In this document: one piece after another, positions 26,101-33,639 of the stretch | Numbering within the stretch: the first letter of the stretch is position 1 | Layout: each line of letters begins with the position of its first letter | Assembly: GCA_947561715.1 (NCBI GenBank) | Contig: OX387200.1 | Location: 7,442,501-7,506,500 of the forward strand | Length of the DNA: 64,000 nt | Origin: Ascidia mentula | Taxonomy: Eukaryota > Chordata > Ascidiacea > Phlebobranchia > Ascidiidae | Direction of reading: 5' to 3' | Translations under genes and position numbers: made by a program | Notes under the pieces: generated by a model | Told to the model about the DNA's origin: nothing | Database searches by the model: none | Seen by the model: the letters and a program-made list of their open reading frames with translations, nothing else

Positions 26101-29100
26101 CGGATTCAACAACAACATGGAAAATCGCCAAAAACGGAGTGAAGAAAATGTTTTACCTCTCCTACCCGGATTCAACAGCAACATGGAAAATCGCCAAAAA
26201 CGGAGTGAAGAAAATGTTTTACCTCCCCTACCCGGATTCAACAACAACATGGAAAATCGCCAAAAACGGAGTGAAGAACATGTTTTACCTCCCCTACCCG
26301 GATTCAACAACAACATGGAAAATCGCCAAAAACGGAGTGAAGAAAATGTTTTACCTCCCCTACCCGGATTCAACAACAACATGGAAAATCGCCAAAAACG
26401 GAGTGAAGAACATGTTTTTCATCCCCTACCCGGATTCAACAGCAACATGGAAAATCGCCAAAAACGGAGTGAAGAAAATGTTTTACCTCCCCTACCCGGA
26501 TTCAACAACAACATGGAAAATCGCCAAAAACGGAGTGAAGAAAATGTTTTACCTCCCCTACCCGGATTCAACAACAACATGGAAAATTGCCAAAAACGGA
26601 GTGAAGAAAATGTTTTACCTCCCCTACCCGGATTCAACAGCAACATGGAAAATCGCCAAAAACGGAGTGAAGAAAATGTTTTACCTCCCCTACCCGGATT
26701 CAACAACAACATGGAAAATTGCCAAAAACGGAGTGAAGAAAATGTTTTACCTCCCCTACCCGGATTCAACAACAACATGGAAAATTGCCAAAAACGGAGT
26801 GAAGAAAATGTTTTACCTCCCCTACCCGGATTCAACAGCAACATGGAAAATTGCCAAAAACGGAGTGAAGAAAATGTTTTACCTCCCCTACCCGGATTCA
26901 ACAACAACATGGAAAATTGCCAAAAACGGAGTGAAGAAAATGTTTTACCTCCCCTACCCGGATTCAACAACAACATGGAAAATTGCCAAAAACGGAGTGA
27001 AGAAAATGTTTTACCTCCCCTACCCGGATTCAACAGCAACATGGAAAATTGCCAAAAACGGAGTGAAGAAAATGTTTTACCTCCCCTACCCGGATTCAAC
27101 AACAACATGGAAAATTGCCAAAAACGGAGTGAAGAAAATGTTTTACCTCCCCTACCCGGATTCAACAACAACATGGAAAATTGCCAAAAACGGAGTGAAG
27201 AAAATGTTTTACCTCCCCTACCCGGATTCAACAACAACATGGAAAATTGCCAAAAACGGAGTGAAGAAAATGTTTTACCTCCCCTACCCGGATTCAACAG
27301 CAACATGGAAAATTGCCAAAAACGGAGTGAAGAAAATGTTTTACCTCCCCTACCCGGATTCAACAACAACATGGAAAATCGCCAAAAACGGAGTGAAGAA
27401 CATGTTTTACCTCCCCTACCCGGATTCAACAACAACATGGAAAATCGCCAAAAACGGAGTGAAGAACATGTTTTACCTCCCCTACCCGGATTCAACAACA
27501 ACATGGAAAATCGCCAAAAACGGAGTGAAGAAAATGTTTTACCTCCCCTACCCGGATTCAACAACAACATGGAAAATCGCCAAAAACGGAGTGAAGAACA
27601 TGTTTTTCATCCCCTACCCGGATTCAACAGCAACATGGAAAATCGCCAAAAACGGAGTGAAGAAAATGTTTTACCTCCCCTACCCGGATTCAACAACAAC
27701 ATGGAAAATCGCCAAAAACGGAGTGAAGAACATGTTTTACCTCCCCTACCCGGATTCAACAGCAACATGGAAAATCGCCAAAAACGGAGTGAAGAAAATG
27801 TTTTACCTCCCCTACCCGGATTCAACAGCAACATGGAAAATCGCCAAAAACGGAGTGAAGAACATGTTTTACCTCCCCTACCCGGATTCAACAACAACAT
27901 GGAAAATCGCCAAAAACGGAGTGAAGAACATGTTTTACCTCCCCTACCCAGATTCAACAACAACATGGAAAATCGCCAAAAACGGAGTGAAGAAAATGTT
28001 TTACCTCCCCTACCCGGATTCAACAGCAACATGGAAAATCGCCAAAAACGGAGTGAAGAACATGTTTTACCTCCCCTACCCGGATTCAACAACAACATGG
28101 AAAATCGCCAAAAACGGAGTGAAGAAAATGTTTTACCTCCCCTACCCGGATTCAACAGCAACATGGAAAATCGCCAAAAACGGAGTGAAGAAAATGTTTT
28201 ACCTCCCCTACCCGGATTCAACAGCAACATGGAAAATCGCCAAAAACGGAGTGAAGAAAATGTTTTACCTCCCCTACCCGGATTCAACAACAACATGGAA
28301 AATCGCCAAAAACGGAGTGAAGAAAATGTTTTACCTCCCCTACCCGGATTCAACAGCAACATGGAAAATCGCCCAAAACGGAGTGAAGAAAATGTTTTAC
28401 ATCCCCTACCCGGATTCAACAGCAACATGGAAAATCGCCCAAAACGGAGTGAAGAAAATGTTTTACCTCCCCTACCCGGATTCAACAACAACATGGAAAA
28501 TTGCCAAAAACGGAGTGAAGAAAATGTTTTACATCCCCTACCCGGATTCAACAACAACATGGAAAATCGCCAAAAACGGAGTGAAGAACATGTTTTACCT
28601 CCCCTACCCGGATTCAACAACAACATGGAAAATCGCCAAAAACGGAGTGAAGAAAATGTTTTACCTCTCCTACCCGGATTCAACAGCAACATGGAAAATC
28701 GCCAAAAACGGAGTGAAGAAAATGTTTTACCTCCCCTACCCGGATTCAACAACAACATGGAAAATTGCCAAAAACGGAGTGAAGAAAATGTTTTACCTCC
28801 CCTACCCGGATTCAACAGCAACATGGAAAATCGCCAAAAACGGAGTGAAGAAAATGTTTTACCTCCCCTACCCGGATTCAACAACAACATGGAAAATTGC
28901 CAAAAACGGAGTGAAGAAAATGTTTTACCTCCCCTACCCGGATTCAACAACAACATGGAAAATTGCCAAAAACGGAGTGAAGAAAATGTTTTACCTCCCC
29001 TACCCGGATTCAACAACAACATGGAAAATTGCCAAAAACGGAGTGAAGAAAATGTTTTACCTCCCCTACCCGGATTCAACAGCAACATGGAAAATTGCCA

Positions 29101-32100
29101 AAAACGGAGTGAAGAAAATGTTTTACCTCCCCTACCCGGATTCAACAACAACATGGAAAATTGCCAAAAACGGAGTGAAGAAAATGTTTTACCTCCCCTA
29201 CCCGGATTCAACAACAACATGGAAAATTGCCAAAAACGGAGTGAAGAAAATGTTTTACCTCCCCTACCCGGATTCAACAGCAACATGGAAAATTGCCAAA
29301 AACGGAGTGAAGAAAATGTTTTACCTCCCCTACCCGGATTCAACAACAACATGGAAAATTGCCAAAAACGGAGTGAAGAAAATGTTTTACCTCCCCTACC
29401 CGGATTCAACAACAACATGGAAAATTGCCAAAAACGGAGTGAAGAAAATGTTTTACCTCCCCTACCCGGATTCAACAACAACATGGAAAATTGCCAAAAA
29501 CGGAGTGAAGAAAATGTTTTACCTCCCCTACCCGGATTCAACAGCAACATGGAAAATTGCCAAAAACGGAGTGAAGAAAATGTTTTACCTCCCCTACCCG
29601 GATTCAACAACAACATGGAAAATCGCCAAAAACGGAGTGAAGAACATGTTTTACCTCCCCTACCCGGATTCAACAACAACATGGAAAATCGCCAAAAACG
29701 GAGTGAAGAAAATGTTTTACCTCTCCTACCCGGATTCAACAGCAACATGGAAAATCGCCAAAAACGGAGTGAAGAAAATGTTTTACCTCCCCTACCCGGA
29801 TTCAACAACAACATGGAAAATCGCCAAAAACGGAGTGAAGAACATGTTTTACCTCCCCTACCCGGATTCAACAACAACATGGAAAATCGCCAAAAACGGA
29901 GTGAAGAAAATGTTTTACCTCCCCTACCCGGATTCAACAACAACATGGAAAATCGCCAAAAACGGAGTGAAGAACATGTTTTTCATCCCCTACCCGGATT
30001 CAACAGCAACATGGAAAATCGCCAAAAACGGAGTGAAGAAAATGTTTTACCTCCCCTACCCGGATTCAACAACAACATGGAAAATCGCCAAAAACGGAGT
30101 GAAGAAAATGTTTTACCTCCCCTACCCGGATTCAACAACAACATGGAAAATTGCCAAAAACGGAGTGAAGAAAATGTTTTACCTCCCCTACCCGGATTCA
30201 ACAGCAACATGGAAAATCGCCAAAAACGGAGTGAAGAAAATGTTTTACCTCCCCTACCCGGATTCAACAACAACATGGAAAATTGCCAAAAACGGAGTGA
30301 AGAAAATGTTTTACCTCCCCTACCCGGATTCAACAACAACATGGAAAATTGCCAAAAACGGAGTGAAGAAAATGTTTTACCTCCCCTACCCGGATTCAAC
30401 AGCAACATGGAAAATTGCCAAAAACGGAGTGAAGAAAATGTTTTACCTCCCCTACCCGGATTCAACAACAACATGGAAAATTGCCAAAAACGGAGTGAAG
30501 AAAATGTTTTACCTCCCCTACCCGGATTCAACAACAACATGGAAAATTGCCAAAAACGGAGTGAAGAAAATGTTTTACCTCCCCTACCCGGATTCAACAG
30601 CAACATGGAAAATTGCCAAAAACGGAGTGAAGAAAATGTTTTACCTCCCCTACCCGGATTCAACAACAACATGGAAAATTGCCAAAAACGGAGTGAAGAA
30701 AATGTTTTACCTCCCCTACCCGGATTCAACAACAACATGGAAAATTGCCAAAAACGGAGTGAAGAAAATGTTTTACCTCCCCTACCCGGATTCAACAACA
30801 ACATGGAAAATTGCCAAAAACGGAGTGAAGAAAATGTTTTACCTCCCCTACCCGGATTCAACAGCAACATGGAAAATTGCCAAAAACGGAGTGAAGAAAA
30901 TGTTTTACCTCCCCTACCCGGATTCAACAACAACATGGAAAATCGCCAAAAACGGAGTGAAGAACATGTTTTACCTCCCCTACCCGGATTCAACAACAAC
31001 ATGGAAAATCGCCAAAAACGGAGTGAAGAAAATGTTTTACCTCCCCTACCCGGATTCAACAACAACATGGAAAATCGCCAAAAACGGAGTGAAGAACATG
31101 TTTTACCTCCCCTACCCGGATTCAACAACAACATGGAAAATCGCCAAAAACGGAGTGAAGAAAATGTTTTACCTCCCCTACCCGGATTCAACAACAACAT
31201 GGAAAATCGCCAAAAACGGAGTGAAGAACATGTTTTTCATCCCCTACCCGGATTCAACAGCAACATGGAAAATCGCCAAAAACGGAGTGAAGAAAATGTT
31301 TTACCTCCCCTACCCGGATTCAACAACAACATGGAAAATCGCCAAAAACGGAGTGAAGAAAATGTTTTACCTCCCCTACCCGGATTCAACAACAACATGG
31401 AAAATTGCCAAAAACGGAGTGAAGAAAATGTTTTACCTCCCCTACCCGGATTCAACAGCAACATGGAAAATCGCCAAAAACGGAGTGAAGAAAATGTTTT
31501 ACCTCCCCTACCCGGATTCAACAACAACATGGAAAATCGCCAAAAACGGAGTGAAGAAAATGTTTTACCTCCCCTACCCGGATTCAACAGCAACATGGAA
31601 AATCGCCCAAAACGGAGTGAAGAAAATGTTTTACATCCCCTACCCGGATTCAACAGCAACATGGAAAATCGCCAAAAACGGAGTGAAGAAAATGTTTTAC
31701 CTCCCCTACCCGGATTCAACAACAACATGGAAAATCGCCAAAAACGGAGTGAAGAAATTGTTTCACCTCCCCTACCCGGATTCAACAGCAACATGGAAAA
31801 TCGCCAAAAACGGAGTGAAGAAAATGTTTTACCTCCCCTACCCGGATTCAACAGCAACATGGAAAATCGCCAAAAACGGAGTGAAGAACATGTTTCACCT
31901 CCCCTACCCGGATTCAACAGGAACATGGAAAATCGCCAAAAACGGAGTGAAGAAAATGTTTTACCTCCCCTACCCGGATTCAACAGCAACATGGAAAATC
32001 GCCAAAAACGGAGTGAAGAAAATGTTTTACCTCCCCTACCCGGATTCAACAGCAACATGGAAAATCGCCAAAAACGGAGTGAAGAAAATGTTTTACCTCC

Positions 32101-32170
32101 CCTACCCGGATTCAACAGCAACATGGAAAATCGCCAAAAACGGAGTGAAGAAAATGACGCACCCCTGTAG
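17126..32170 (+). CDS. Giant repetitive secreted peptide precursor (5014 aa, 226 repeats of 22 aa)
   Basis: Single-exon frame. Residues 1-23 form a signal peptide (KSNK, then hydrophobic ALIVLLLFGLWLC, likely cleavage after SNG before Gln24). A short leader QYSSKIN is followed by 226 units of exactly 66 bp from 17216 to 32131, with no indel, then a partial unit and the tail SEENDAPL before TAG. Each unit is RQKR (furin/prohormone-convertase type site) plus an acidic, proline-rich 18-mer, SEENVLPPLPGFNSNMEN. Variable positions are N/H at residue 8, S/N at 18 and R/C at 1; rarer ones give RPKR, LPRF, VFHP and LPLLP. Processing at KR would release hundreds of near-identical peptides. I recognise no known peptide family. 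The frame is open upstream to 16916, but the signal peptide favours 17126. Alternatives are a structural or adhesive protein, or an untranslated satellite. Two other plus/minus frames are also open. Confidence 0.7.
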   Translation: MESKSNKALIVLLLFGLWLCSNGQYSSKINRQKRSEENVLPPLPGFNSNMENRQKRSEENVLPPLPGFNSNMENRQKRSEENVLPPLPGFNSNMENRQKRSEEHILPPLPGFNSNMENRQKRSEEHVLPPQPGFNSNMENRQKRSEENVLPPLPGFNSNMENRQKRSEEHVLPPLPGFNSNMENRQKRSEEHVLPPLPGFNSNMENRQKRSEENVLPPLPGFNSNMENRQKRSEENVLPPLPGFNNNMENRQKRSEENVLPPLPGFNSNMENRQKRSEEHVLPPLPGFNSNMENCQKRSEEHVLPPLPGFNNNMENRQKRSEENVLPPLPGFKSNMENRQKRSEENVLPPLPGFNSNMENRQKRSEENVLPPLPGFNSNMENRQKRSEENVLPPLPGFNSNMENRQKRSEEHVLPPLPGFNSNMENRQKRSEEHVLPPLPGFNSNMENRQKRSEENVLPPLPGFNSNMENRQKRSEENVLPPLPGFNNNMENRQKRSEENVLPSLPGFNSNMENRQKRSEEHVLPPLPGFNSNMENCQKRSEEHVLPPLPGFNNNMENRQKRSEENVLPPLPGFNSNMENRQKRSEEHVLPPLPGFNSNMENRQKRSEENVLPPLPGFNSNMENRQKRSEENVLPPLPGFNSNMENRQKRSEEHVLPPLPGFNNNMENRQKRSEEHVLPPLPRFNNNMENRQKRSEENVLPPLPGFNSNMENRQKRSEEHVLPPLPGFNNNMENRQKRSEENVLPPLPGFNSNMENRQKRSEENVLPPLPGFNSNMENRQKRSEEHVLPPLPGFNNNMENRQKRSEENVLPPLPGFNNSMENRQKRSEENVLPPLPGFNSNMENRQKRSEENVLPPLPGFNSNMENRQKRSEENVLPPLPGFNSNMENRQKRSEENVLPPLPGFNSNMENRQKRSEENVLPPLPGFNSNMENRQKRSEENVLPPLPGFNNNMENRQKRSEENVLPPLPGFNSNMENRQKRSEENVLPPLPGFNSNMENRQKRSEEHVLPPLPGFNSNMENRQKRSEENVLPPLPGFNSNMENRQKRSEEHVLPPLPGFNNNMENRQKRSEEHVLPPLPRFNNNMENRQKRSEENVLPPLPGFNSNMENRQKRSEEHVLPPLPGFNNNMENRQKRSEENVLPPLPGFNSNMENRQKRSEENVLPPLPGFNSNMENRQKRSEEHVLPPLPGFNNNMENRQKRSEENVLPPLPGFNSNMENRPKRSEENVLHPLPGFNSNMENRPKRSEENVLPPLPGFNNNMENCQKRSEENVLHPLPGFNNNMENRQKRSEEHVLPPLPGFNNNMENRQKRSEENVLPLLPGFNSNMENRQKRSEENVLPPLPGFNNNMENCQKRSEENVLPPLPGFNSNMENRQKRSEENVLPPLPGFNNNMENCQKRSEENVLPPLPGFNNNMENCQKRSEENVLPPLPGFNNNMENCQKRSEENVLPPLPGFNSNMENCQKRSEENVLPPLPGFNNNMENCQKRSEENVLPPLPGFNNNMENCQKRSEENVLPPLPGFNSNMENCQKRSEENVLPPLPGFNNNMENCQKRSEENVLPPLPGFNNNMENCQKRSEENVLPPLPGFNNNMENCQKRSEENVLPPLPGFNSNMENCQKRSEENVLPPLPGFNNNMENRQKRSEEHVLPPLPGFNNNMENRQKRSEENVLPLLPGFNSNMENRQKRSEENVLPPLPGFNNNMENRQKRSEEHVLPPLPGFNNNMENRQKRSEENVLPPLPGFNNNMENRQKRSEEHVFHPLPGFNSNMENRQKRSEENVLPPLPGFNNNMENRQKRSEENVLPPLPGFNNNMENCQKRSEENVLPPLPGFNSNMENRQKRSEENVLPPLPGFNNNMENCQKRSEENVLPPLPGFNNNMENCQKRSEENVLPPLPGFNSNMENCQKRSEENVLPPLPGFNNNMENCQKRSEENVLPPLPGFNNNMENCQKRSEENVLPPLPGFNSNMENCQKRSEENVLPPLPGFNNNMENCQKRSEENVLPPLPGFNNNMENCQKRSEENVLPPLPGFNNNMENCQKRSEENVLPPLPGFNSNMENCQKRSEENVLPPLPGFNNNMENRQKRSEEHVLPPLPGFNNNMENRQKRSEEHVLPPLPGFNNNMENRQKRSEENVLPPLPGFNNNMENRQKRSEEHVFHPLPGFNSNMENRQKRSEENVLPPLPGFNNNMENRQKRSEEHVLPPLPGFNSNMENRQKRSEENVLPPLPGFNSNMENRQKRSEEHVLPPLPGFNNNMENRQKRSEEHVLPPLPRFNNNMENRQKRSEENVLPPLPGFNSNMENRQKRSEEHVLPPLPGFNNNMENRQKRSEENVLPPLPGFNSNMENRQKRSEEHVLPPLPGFNSNMENRQKRSEENVLPPLPGFNSNMENRQKRSEEHVLPPLPGFNNNMENRQKRSEEHVLPPLPRFNNNMENRQKRSEENVLPPLPGFNSNMENRQKRSEEHVLPPLPGFNNNMENRQKRSEENVLPPLPGFNSNMENRQKRSEENVLPPLPGFNSNMENRQKRSEEHVLPPLPGFNNNMENRQKRSEENVLPPLPGFNSNMENRPKRSEENVLHPLPGFNSNMENRPKRSEENVLPPLPGFNNNMENCQKRSEENVLHPLPGFNNNMENRQKRSEEHVLPPLPGFNNNMENRQKRSEENVLPLLPGFNSNMENRQKRSEENVLPPLPGFNNNMENCQKRSEENVLPPLPGFNSNMENRQKRSEENVLPPLPGFNNNMENCQKRSEENVLPPLPGFNNNMENCQKRSEENVLPPLPGFNNNMENCQKRSEENVLPPLPGFNSNMENCQKRSEENVLPPLPGFNNNMENCQKRSEENVLPPLPGFNNNMENCQKRSEENVLPPLPGFNSNMENCQKRSEENVLPPLPGFNNNMENCQKRSEENVLPPLPGFNNNMENCQKRSEENVLPPLPGFNNNMENCQKRSEENVLPPLPGFNSNMENCQKRSEENVLPPLPGFNNNMENRQKRSEEHVLPPLPGFNNNMENRQKRSEENVLPLLPGFNSNMENRQKRSEENVLPPLPGFNNNMENRQKRSEEHVLPPLPGFNNNMENRQKRSEENVLPPLPGFNNNMENRQKRSEEHVFHPLPGFNSNMENRQKRSEENVLPPLPGFNNNMENRQKRSEENVLPPLPGFNNNMENCQKRSEENVLPPLPGFNSNMENRQKRSEENVLPPLPGFNNNMENCQKRSEENVLPPLPGFNNNMENCQKRSEENVLPPLPGFNSNMENCQKRSEENVLPPLPGFNNNMENCQKRSEENVLPPLPGFNNNMENCQKRSEENVLPPLPGFNSNMENCQKRSEENVLPPLPGFNNNMENCQKRSEENVLPPLPGFNNNMENCQKRSEENVLPPLPGFNNNMENCQKRSEENVLPPLPGFNSNMENCQKRSEENVLPPLPGFNNNMENRQKRSEEHVLPPLPGFNNNMENRQKRSEEHVLPPLPGFNNNMENRQKRSEENVLPPLPGFNNNMENRQKRSEEHVFHPLPGFNSNMENRQKRSEENVLPPLPGFNNNMENRQKRSEEHVLPPLPGFNSNMENRQKRSEENVLPPLPGFNSNMENRQKRSEEHVLPPLPGFNNNMENRQKRSEEHVLPPLPRFNNNMENRQKRSEENVLPPLPGFNSNMENRQKRSEEHVLPPLPGFNNNMENRQKRSEENVLPPLPGFNSNMENRQKRSEENVLPPLPGFNSNMENRQKRSEENVLPPLPGFNNNMENRQKRSEENVLPPLPGFNSNMENRPKRSEENVLHPLPGFNSNMENRPKRSEENVLPPLPGFNNNMENCQKRSEENVLHPLPGFNNNMENRQKRSEEHVLPPLPGFNNNMENRQKRSEENVLPLLPGFNSNMENRQKRSEENVLPPLPGFNNNMENCQKRSEENVLPPLPGFNSNMENRQKRSEENVLPPLPGFNNNMENCQKRSEENVLPPLPGFNNNMENCQKRSEENVLPPLPGFNNNMENCQKRSEENVLPPLPGFNSNMENCQKRSEENVLPPLPGFNNNMENCQKRSEENVLPPLPGFNNNMENCQKRSEENVLPPLPGFNSNMENCQKRSEENVLPPLPGFNNNMENCQKRSEENVLPPLPGFNNNMENCQKRSEENVLPPLPGFNNNMENCQKRSEENVLPPLPGFNSNMENCQKRSEENVLPPLPGFNNNMENRQKRSEEHVLPPLPGFNNNMENRQKRSEENVLPLLPGFNSNMENRQKRSEENVLPPLPGFNNNMENRQKRSEEHVLPPLPGFNNNMENRQKRSEENVLPPLPGFNNNMENRQKRSEEHVFHPLPGFNSNMENRQKRSEENVLPPLPGFNNNMENRQKRSEENVLPPLPGFNNNMENCQKRSEENVLPPLPGFNSNMENRQKRSEENVLPPLPGFNNNMENCQKRSEENVLPPLPGFNNNMENCQKRSEENVLPPLPGFNSNMENCQKRSEENVLPPLPGFNNNMENCQKRSEENVLPPLPGFNNNMENCQKRSEENVLPPLPGFNSNMENCQKRSEENVLPPLPGFNNNMENCQKRSEENVLPPLPGFNNNMENCQKRSEENVLPPLPGFNNNMENCQKRSEENVLPPLPGFNSNMENCQKRSEENVLPPLPGFNNNMENRQKRSEEHVLPPLPGFNNNMENRQKRSEENVLPPLPGFNNNMENRQKRSEEHVLPPLPGFNNNMENRQKRSEENVLPPLPGFNNNMENRQKRSEEHVFHPLPGFNSNMENRQKRSEENVLPPLPGFNNNMENRQKRSEENVLPPLPGFNNNMENCQKRSEENVLPPLPGFNSNMENRQKRSEENVLPPLPGFNNNMENRQKRSEENVLPPLPGFNSNMENRPKRSEENVLHPLPGFNSNMENRQKRSEENVLPPLPGFNNNMENRQKRSEEIVSPPLPGFNSNMENRQKRSEENVLPPLPGFNSNMENRQKRSEEHVSPPLPGFNRNMENRQKRSEENVLPPLPGFNSNMENRQKRSEENVLPPLPGFNSNMENRQKRSEENVLPPLPGFNSNMENRQKRSEENDAPL
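17216..32131. repeat. 66-bp minisatellite-like coding array, 226 units
   Basis: The start of the first unit (cgc at 17216) and of the last partial unit (32132) differ by 14916 bases, which is exactly 226 x 66. Variant units recur in fixed order. The VFHP unit lies near 22390, 23578, 26416, 27604, 29980 and 31234. The RPKR pair lies near 20780, 24806 and 28370, with a related single at 31605. The LPRF unit lies near 19171, 20360, 23924, 24386 and 27950. Spacings of 1188 (18 units), 4026 (61 units) and 3564 (54 units) show nested higher-order duplications. Confidence 0.95.
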
Positions 32171-32356
32171 GGTTTAAAAGTTTCAAAAAGATTGTTTCGA
32201 AACGAATATTGGAAAGAAAACATTCCTACGATTTTGTTTTGGAATTGGAAGCTGGATCAAAAACATTTTTTCCGGTATCAGAATGTACATATTTTAAAGA
32301 GATACACAGCAGGTCAAATTTTGTTGAGAAAAATTGTATGTTATTTCAACCGTAAA

Positions 32357-32362
32357 AATAAA
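32357..32362 (+). promoter_or_regulatory. Polyadenylation signal of the giant peptide gene
   Basis: AATAAA 187 bases after the stop codon, at a plausible distance for a short 3' UTR. It supports transcription of the plus strand through the array, but AT-rich sequence makes chance matches common. Confidence 0.45.
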
Positions 32363-32589
32363 ATTATATGTACAAATTGAAAGATTGATTAGTTTGAAAC
32401 CAGACGAAAGGAGGTTGCCAAATTCTAGCCCCAAGGCTCAGGCCTTTCAAGTGTCAAGGACCATAAACACTTAAGTGAGGTTCAGCTGGGAACTCTATGC
32501 CTAACCTAAACACTACCTATTACGGCATACGTTGCAGTACCTTAAATTTTTAATTGTTGAGATAATTGCTTTCGTTGGACTCACACAAT

Positions 32590-32870
32590 GGCCAAGGCCA
32601 TGCTTGATCAACGTCTACCACCACAAACATAACGCAGCCCCTGGGAATTCCTAGAAACTACATGTTTGGAATCATCTTGTCTGGGAGTAACCAGGCAAAA
32701 TTTTCTATTTCTGGCAAATCCACAAGGAAGGTAATTGTGTCATGTGGTTTTGCTCCACCGCGCAGTCTAAAAGCTTTTTAGTAATGTGATAAACAACAAA
32801 TGGAAATGTACAATAACAAAGATAACGGCAGAAATGCATTGGGATAAGTTAATTTCAAGGGTAAAAGCAA
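32590..32870. repeat. Third copy of the flanking local repeat, now downstream of the giant gene
   Basis: It matches 14460-14720 and 15370-15600 in the same orientation (ggccatgcttgatcaacgtc, agtaaccaggcaaaa, gataaacaacaaatggaaatgtacaataacaaag). The peptide gene is therefore bracketed by direct copies of one repeat. Confidence 0.7.
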
Positions 32871-32994
32871 AGATAATTTATTTCACCAATCGGTTTATCA
32901 TCATTCAATGATTGAAGTTTTCTGTCGTGTAACAGGAATCCAATTGGAAAAATAGAATCATTTCTAATGCGAACATTTCGGCTTTGACTAAAAT

Positions 32995-33150
32995 CCTGAC
33001 TTGCCTGACTTTAACAGCAGCGTTTCCTATAAAAAACTTGGAATTGCCTAACTTTCGTGAATGTGTGTTTGGAATTGCTTGACTTTCGTGATTGTGCGTT
33101 GCCATTGCCTAACTTTTGCGTTTTGGAATTGCCTGACTTTTGCCTGAATT
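32995..33150. repeat. Short degenerate tandem repeat, unit about 30 bp
   Basis: GGAATTGCCT(A/G)ACTTT(T/C)G recurs four to five times with spacer variation. No function is apparent. The AT-rich stretch that follows (33160-33600) repeats variants of 'aaaacgatttt' and 'cgaaaacaaatttt' without clear structure. Confidence 0.5.
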
Positions 33151-33639
33151 TTGGTTCGAAAACAAATTTTGTTTCCCGCTATGGACACCATAGTTATCAA
33201 CGGACTAAAGGCATTTTAAAACGATTTTTTGTCCGAAAACAAGTTTTATTTCCCGTTACAAATTTTGTTTTCGCAGTTTCGTTTTTGATACTTTAATATT
33301 TAAGCATTTCAAAACGGACTTGTTAACAAAATATGCGGACAAAGATATGTTTTTGAATACTGACGTCATTTTATTACAAACCGGCTCTTTGTTTCCATCA
33401 AGCGTTATTTAATTAATAATACAAAGTTTTTCCAAAAAAATCGTTTCGAATTTCGCTCTTAACCATAACCAGCTTTTCTCAAATTCGTTTTAAACTCTGT
33501 GTAAAATTTTACTTTTGAAAACGAAATTGCTCATTTCAAAACAACATATGTTTCGGGAAAACGAAATTCGAAACGATTTTGTTTTCTTGTGGAAAAATGT
33601 ATAGGCCACCATATCCAATGTGCAATGGGAGCTCCGTAT

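Noticed and set aside
17216-32131. CRISPR array
   Set aside because: The 66-bp units are contiguous and coding with no unique spacers, in a genome with introns.
17229-32177. Long shifted-frame protein (KMFYLPYPDS repeats) as an independent gene
   Set aside because: It has no signal peptide or start context of its own; it is an automatic consequence of the 66-bp unit lacking stops. Kept only as a question about which frame is selected.
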